From Pseudomonadota bacterium (GTDB lineage Bacteria; Pseudomonadota; Gammaproteobacteria; Steroidobacterales; Steroidobacteraceae): a DNA stretch of 9,207 nt. The position numbers and the translations under genes are program-made. The notes beneath the pieces were generated by a model. The model was not told where the DNA came from and made no database searches. It saw only the letters and a program-made list of their open reading frames with translations. The stretch covers positions 1 through 9,207 of the forward strand of contig QGVD01000102.1 in assembly GCA_003242685.1 (NCBI GenBank), given 5' to 3'. Below, in pieces: positions 6,174-9,207 of this stretch (its first letter is position 1; every line of letters begins with the position of its first letter).

Positions 6174-6400
6174 GGGCGCCTCCTGATTGGTTGCTCACGT
6201 GCATTCTTCCACGCTGCAACCGCTGAGACCACCTGCCCGGTGATTCGGGTGAGCGTTCGGCGATTTACAAGTAGAGCACGTGGCCGGCAGTTCGTGATAC
6301 ATGAGGTGCACCCCGGTTGGTAAAGCGCTCCGCTGAAGCCGACGCACGGAGGAAGCGGCTGTACCTCGCGCCCGCACCGCGGGGAATGACGATTTGCTCC

Positions 6401-6433
6401 TATACTTGCAGCCTCCCCCGATCGAACAAGGAG
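6401..6433 (+). promoter_or_regulatory. candidate -10 box and ribosome site for the reductase gene
   Basis: TATACT (6401-6406) matches TATAAT in 5 of 6 positions, but no good -35 hexamer lies 16-18 bases upstream, so an activator might be needed. Initiation near 6413 would give a leader of about 27 bases carrying AAGGAG (6428-6433), six bases before the ATG at 6440. The ribosome site is strong and rejects the longer in-frame start at 6317. Confidence 0.45.
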
Positions 6434-6439
6434 AACTCG

Positions 6440-7324
6440 ATGGCGGACTTTCTGCATTCGAAGCTCGTCGTCACGGGTGCGAGCGGTCACCTCGGCCGGC
6501 GCGTCGTGGAGCTGCTCGCGGCGAAGGGCGCAACCAATCTGATCGCCGCGACGCGCACACCGGAGAAGCTCGCGGGGCTGCCGGGCGTCACGGTCCGCAA
6601 GGCGGACTTCAGCGATCCGGCGTCGCTCGACGCGGCGTTCGCAGGCGCGGACCGCGTGCTCATCATCTCGACGGATCGCATCGACGTGCCGGGCCTGCGC
6701 ATCCAGCAGCACCGTGCCGCCGTGGAGGCCGCGAAGCGCGCCGGCGTGAAGCGCATTCTCTATACGTCGATGCCGAATCCCGACCGCTCCTTCATTCCAT
6801 TCGCGCCGGATCATCTCGAGACGGAGCGCGCGATCGAGCAGAGCGGCGTCGAGTTCACCATCCTGCGCGTGAGCTGGTACGCCGAGAATCTCCTCGGCAC
6901 TCTGGCCGGGCCGCTCAAGACGGGCAAGTGGTATACCGCGGCCGGCAACGGTCGGATCGCGTATATCCCGCGCGAGGATGTCGCGCGTGCGGCAGCGGCC
7001 GCGCTGGCTTCATCGGGCGGTGCCGACGAGCGCCTCGACATCACCGGCGCCGAGCTGCTCACGGTGCCCGAGATCGCGAAGATCGTTTCGGAAGTCACCG
7101 GCAAGCCGATCGAGGTCGTGCCCGTTTCGGATGAGGAGCTCGAGAAGATGCTTGCGGCCGCCGGCATGCCGCCCTTCGTGATTCCGCTCGTCATCGGCAC
7201 CGAGCGCAACATCCGCGCGGGCAACTTCGACGTCCAGAGCGACGCGGTGCTGCGGATCACGGGCAAGGCACCGCAATCCCTGCGCGACTTCCTCATTGCG
7301 AACCGCGCGGCGCTGCCGGCGTGA
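6440..7324 (+). CDS. NmrA/QorB-like NAD(P)H-dependent oxidoreductase (atypical SDR)
   Basis: 294 residues with a Rossmann fold. The N-terminal dinucleotide loop VTGASGHLG (11-19) has the GxxGxxG spacing of atypical SDRs. ATRTPEK (37-43) carries the Arg that usually favours NADPH. RKADFSDPASL (53-63), LIISTD (74-79), the HRAAVEAAKRAGVKRILYTS run (91-110) and VSWYAENLL (144-152) follow the E. coli QorB (YtfG) pattern of quinone oxidoreductase 2. The C-terminal substrate-binding part includes ITGAELLTVPEIAKIVSEVTGK. It lacks the Tyr-x-x-x-Lys pair of classical SDRs, as expected for NmrA-like proteins. A quinone or related electrophile is the likeliest substrate, but NmrA-like redox sensors share this look, so the exact role is uncertain. 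It is followed after 46 bases by the ygiD-like gene on the same strand, probably one transcript. Confidence 0.9.
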   Translation: MADFLHSKLVVTGASGHLGRRVVELLAAKGATNLIAATRTPEKLAGLPGVTVRKADFSDPASLDAAFAGADRVLIISTDRIDVPGLRIQQHRAAVEAAKRAGVKRILYTSMPNPDRSFIPFAPDHLETERAIEQSGVEFTILRVSWYAENLLGTLAGPLKTGKWYTAAGNGRIAYIPREDVARAAAAALASSGGADERLDITGAELLTVPEIAKIVSEVTGKPIEVVPVSDEELEKMLAAAGMPPFVIPLVIGTERNIRAGNFDVQSDAVLRITGKAPQSLRDFLIANRAALPA

Positions 7325-7370
7325 TCGCGCTCATTAGTCCGCCAATGCAGGCCGGCACCGAGAGTCCCGC

Positions 7371-8180
7371 ATGAGCGGCCGGATGCCGGCACTCTTCTTC
7401 GGGCACGGCAGCCCGATGAACACGCTCGAGCTCAACGCCTTCACGACGGCGTGGCGCACGCTCGGGCAGAGGCTGCCGCGACCCGAGGCGCTGCTCGTGA
7501 TCTCGGCTCACTGGTTCTTCGGTGCCACCGCGGTCACGGCCATGCCGCGGCCGCGGACGATTCACGATTTCTACGGCTTTCCGCCCGAGCTGTACGCGTT
7601 CCAGTACCCGGCACCGGGCTCGCCCGAGCTCGCGCAGGAAGTCGTCGAGGTCGTGAAACCTCACTGGGCCGGCCTCGATTACGACCAGTGGGGCCTGGAT
7701 CACGGGACGTGGAGCGTGCTCGCGCATCTCTATCCGGATGCGGACGTGCCGGTCGTGCAGCTTTCGATCAATGCGCTCCAGCCCCTCGAATACCATCTCG
7801 AGCTCGGGGCGCGGCTCGCGCCGCTGCGCGATCGCGGCGTCATGATCCTCGGCAGCGGCAACGTCGTGCACAACCTGCGGCGTCTCACGTGGGACCGGCC
7901 GGACTTCGCGTACGACTGGGCGCGGCGCTTCGACGACGCTGTCGTCGAGCAGCTCGCACGTGAGCCGGGCGATGTTCTCGAGCTCACCCGCCATCCGGAC
8001 TATCGCCTCGCTGCGCCGACTCCGGATCACTTCATTCCGCTCATCTACATTGCGGCACTCGCTGCCGAAGAAGGCGTCCCCGCAGAAGCGCTCGTGCGCG
8101 GACACACGATGGGCTCGGCGTCGATGACGTGCTTCGGCGTCGGCGTGCAGCGCGATATCCTGCACGAGGCAGGGCGGTAA
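7371..8180 (+). CDS. ygiD: DODA-type extradiol dioxygenase, YgiD family
   Basis: 269 residues, matching E. coli YgiD (4,5-DOPA dioxygenase extradiol) along its length. The family opens catechol rings next to the hydroxyls using an active-site metal; E. coli YgiD acts on L-DOPA, though the physiological substrate here is unknown. Family motifs are MPALFFGHGSPMN (H12), VISAHWFFG (H47), TIHDFYGFP, YPAPGSPELAQ, DHGTWSVL, GSGNVVHNLR (H167) and PTPDHFIPLIY (H220). H12, H47 and H220 correspond to the metal ligands and H167 to the catalytic His expected in this family. The C-terminal GHTMGSASMTCFGV is also typical. The start at 7371 has GAGAG six bases upstream; M5 at 7383 is an alternative. It sits between the reductase and the sigma gene. 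Confidence 0.95.
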   Translation: MSGRMPALFFGHGSPMNTLELNAFTTAWRTLGQRLPRPEALLVISAHWFFGATAVTAMPRPRTIHDFYGFPPELYAFQYPAPGSPELAQEVVEVVKPHWAGLDYDQWGLDHGTWSVLAHLYPDADVPVVQLSINALQPLEYHLELGARLAPLRDRGVMILGSGNVVHNLRRLTWDRPDFAYDWARRFDDAVVEQLAREPGDVLELTRHPDYRLAAPTPDHFIPLIYIAALAAEEGVPAEALVRGHTMGSASMTCFGVGVQRDILHEAGR

Positions 8181-8189
8181 CCCATCCCC

Positions 8190-8216
8190 TGTCACATCAG
8201 CGGACCCTCGTACGTC
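8190..8216 (+). promoter_or_regulatory. ECF41-type promoter upstream of the sigma gene
   Basis: TGTCACA (8190-8196), exactly 16 bases, then CGTC (8213-8216). This is an exact match to the bipartite pattern I recall as reported for ECF41 sigma factors. It lies nine bases after the ygiD stop and 59 bases before the sigma ATG. Initiation would be near 8222-8225, giving a leader of about 50 bases. The position implies that the sigma factor drives its own gene, apart from any read-through from ygiD. Confidence 0.85.
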
Positions 8217-8275
8217 TATGGCCCGGCGTACGCGAACCCGCGCTTCTTGCCGCTTGCCTCGACGAAGATCGCAGC

Positions 8276-9196
8276 ATGAGCTCTACCTGCAGCCATCCGC
8301 AGACCGATTCGAGCCGCACTGCCCTGCACGCGGACCCGTTCAGCGTGCACCGGCCGCAGCTGTTCCGTCTCGCCTACCGCATGCTCGGCAGCCGCGCGGA
8401 TGCCGAGGATGTGCTGCAGGAAGCGTGGCTGCGCTGGCGGGGGCGCGGTCCGGAGCCGGTGCAGTCGGAAGAGGCATGGCTCGTCACGGTGGTCACGCGG
8501 CTCGCGATCGACCGTCTGCGCGCCCTGAAAGCCGAGCGCACGAGCTACCCCGGACTGTGGCTCCCCGAACCGCTGATCGAAAAGGAGGACGGGCCGATGA
8601 CTCCGGACGCGGCGGCGGAGCTCGCCGACGAGCTGTCGATGGCGCTCCTCGTCGTCCTCGAACGCCTGGGTCCCGATGAGCGTGCCGCGTTTCTGCTGCG
8701 CCAGACGTTCGATTACGACTACGCCGACATCGCGGCCATGCTCGGCAAGACCGAAGCGGCCTGCAGGCAGGCGGTGCACCGTGCGATCGAACGCGTGAGA
8801 CAGGAGCGGCCGCGCTTTCGGGTGGATCCCGAACGCCATCGCACTCTTCTTCAACGCTTCATTGCGGCGGCGCGCAGCGGCGAGCGCAAGGCAATCGAGG
8901 CGCTGCTCGCGGAGAATGCGCAGCTCACCTCCGATGGCGGAGGCAAGGTGCCGAGCTTCTCGCGCATCCTCTGTGGAAGCAGGAGCATCGCCAAGGTCTA
9001 CTGGGCCTTTCACCGGCGGCTCGGCGGCCGGATCGAATACCGCTTCGCAAGGATCAACGGCGAGCCGGGTCTGCTGCGCTTCATCGACGGTGAGCTCGAA
9101 TCCGCTCAGGCAATGGTGACGGACGGCGAGCGCTTCGTCGCGATCTACATCGTGCGCAATCCCGACAAGCTCCGGCACATCGCAGCGCTCGCCTGA
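8276..9196 (+). CDS. sigJ: ECF41/SigJ-type RNA polymerase sigma factor with SnoaL-like C-terminal domain
   Basis: 306 residues. Sigma region 2 (about 24-89) includes LAYRMLGSRADAEDVLQEAWLRW, which contacts core enzyme and the -10 element. The linker holds YPGLWLPEPL (91-100), the WLPEP signature of ECF41. Region 4 (about 118-172), with DYDYADIAAMLGKTEAACRQ as its helix-turn-helix, reads the -35 element. The C-terminal extension (about 187-306) is an NTF2/SnoaL-like domain with DGGGK (220-224) and NPDKL (295-299), the two other ECF41 signatures. In this group the extension, rather than a separate anti-sigma factor, controls activity; no anti-sigma gene is seen here. The ATG at 8276 has only a weak ribosome site (GAAG at about 8264). 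The in-frame extension upstream to 8129 crosses the promoter and the ygiD end and is not plausible. The inducing signal is unknown. Confidence 0.95.
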   Translation: MSSTCSHPQTDSSRTALHADPFSVHRPQLFRLAYRMLGSRADAEDVLQEAWLRWRGRGPEPVQSEEAWLVTVVTRLAIDRLRALKAERTSYPGLWLPEPLIEKEDGPMTPDAAAELADELSMALLVVLERLGPDERAAFLLRQTFDYDYADIAAMLGKTEAACRQAVHRAIERVRQERPRFRVDPERHRTLLQRFIAAARSGERKAIEALLAENAQLTSDGGGKVPSFSRILCGSRSIAKVYWAFHRRLGGRIEYRFARINGEPGLLRFIDGELESAQAMVTDGERFVAIYIVRNPDKLRHIAALA

Positions 9197-9197
9197 C

Positions 9198-9204
9198 TGT
9201 CACA
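9198..9204 (+). promoter_or_regulatory. second ECF41 -35 box, reading out of the window
   Basis: TGTCACA begins one base after the sigma stop codon and is identical to the upstream half of the promoter at 8190. The window ends three bases later, so the CGTC half cannot be seen; it would be expected at 9221-9224. Its orientation points rightward, to a gene just outside the window. ECF41 genes are usually adjacent to a carboxymuconolactone decarboxylase, oxidoreductase or epimerase target, which would fit. Confidence 0.55.
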
Positions 9205-9207
9205 GAA

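Noticed and set aside
6196..6282. Two CACGTG sites (6196-6201 and 6277-6282) in the divergent region as a paired operator
   Set aside because: The hexamer is short and self-complementary, the flanks match only loosely, and the 81-base distance gives no clear operator arrangement.

Overview
The window is a GC-rich stretch of bacterial chromosome, tightly packed with genes that mostly start at ATG or GTG behind purine-rich ribosome binding sites. The closest family matches I recognise (RimO close to the E. coli protein in length and motifs, a YgiD-type dioxygenase, a QorB/NmrA-like reductase, an ECF41-type sigma factor, a DUF6351 secreted hydrolase) suggest a free-living gammaproteobacterium. 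The Steroidobacter/Xanthomonadales side is plausible, but this is inference from protein resemblance, not a phylogeny. I see no tRNA, rRNA, CRISPR array, transposase or prophage gene.

Left part (1-2367): the first codons of a leftward gene run off the left edge. A divergent region follows, then a 61-residue single-membrane-segment protein (358-543), then rimO (680-2002), the radical-SAM methylthiotransferase for ribosomal protein uS12. A 100-residue GNAT-like protein of the NATD1/YidJ kind sits 20 bases after rimO and is probably cotranscribed. A long GC-rich hairpin without a T-tract separates this operon from the convergent one to its right.

Middle part (2355-6173, minus strand): a probable three-gene operon encoding only exported proteins. 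In transcription order these are a predicted lipoprotein of unknown function (6173-5541), a signal-peptide-bearing helical/coiled-coil protein of unknown function (5485-4790) and an 812-residue DUF6351 alpha/beta-hydrolase-like protein (4793-2355). The second and third genes overlap by ATGA, which suggests translational coupling. A perfect 14-bp hairpin stands between the first and second genes, next to the second gene's start. I could not match this trio to a described system.

Right part (6440-9207, plus strand): an atypical SDR (NmrA/QorB-like) NAD(P)H reductase, a YgiD-type extradiol dioxygenase, and an ECF41/SigJ-type sigma factor with its C-terminal SnoaL-like domain. The sigma gene is preceded by an exact match to the ECF41 promoter pattern as I recall it (TGTCACA, 16 bases, CGTC). 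A second copy of TGTCACA begins one base after its stop codon, at the window edge. The sigma factor therefore probably activates itself and a gene immediately to the right of the window. Whether the reductase and dioxygenase belong to its regulon is open, because I saw no such box upstream of them.
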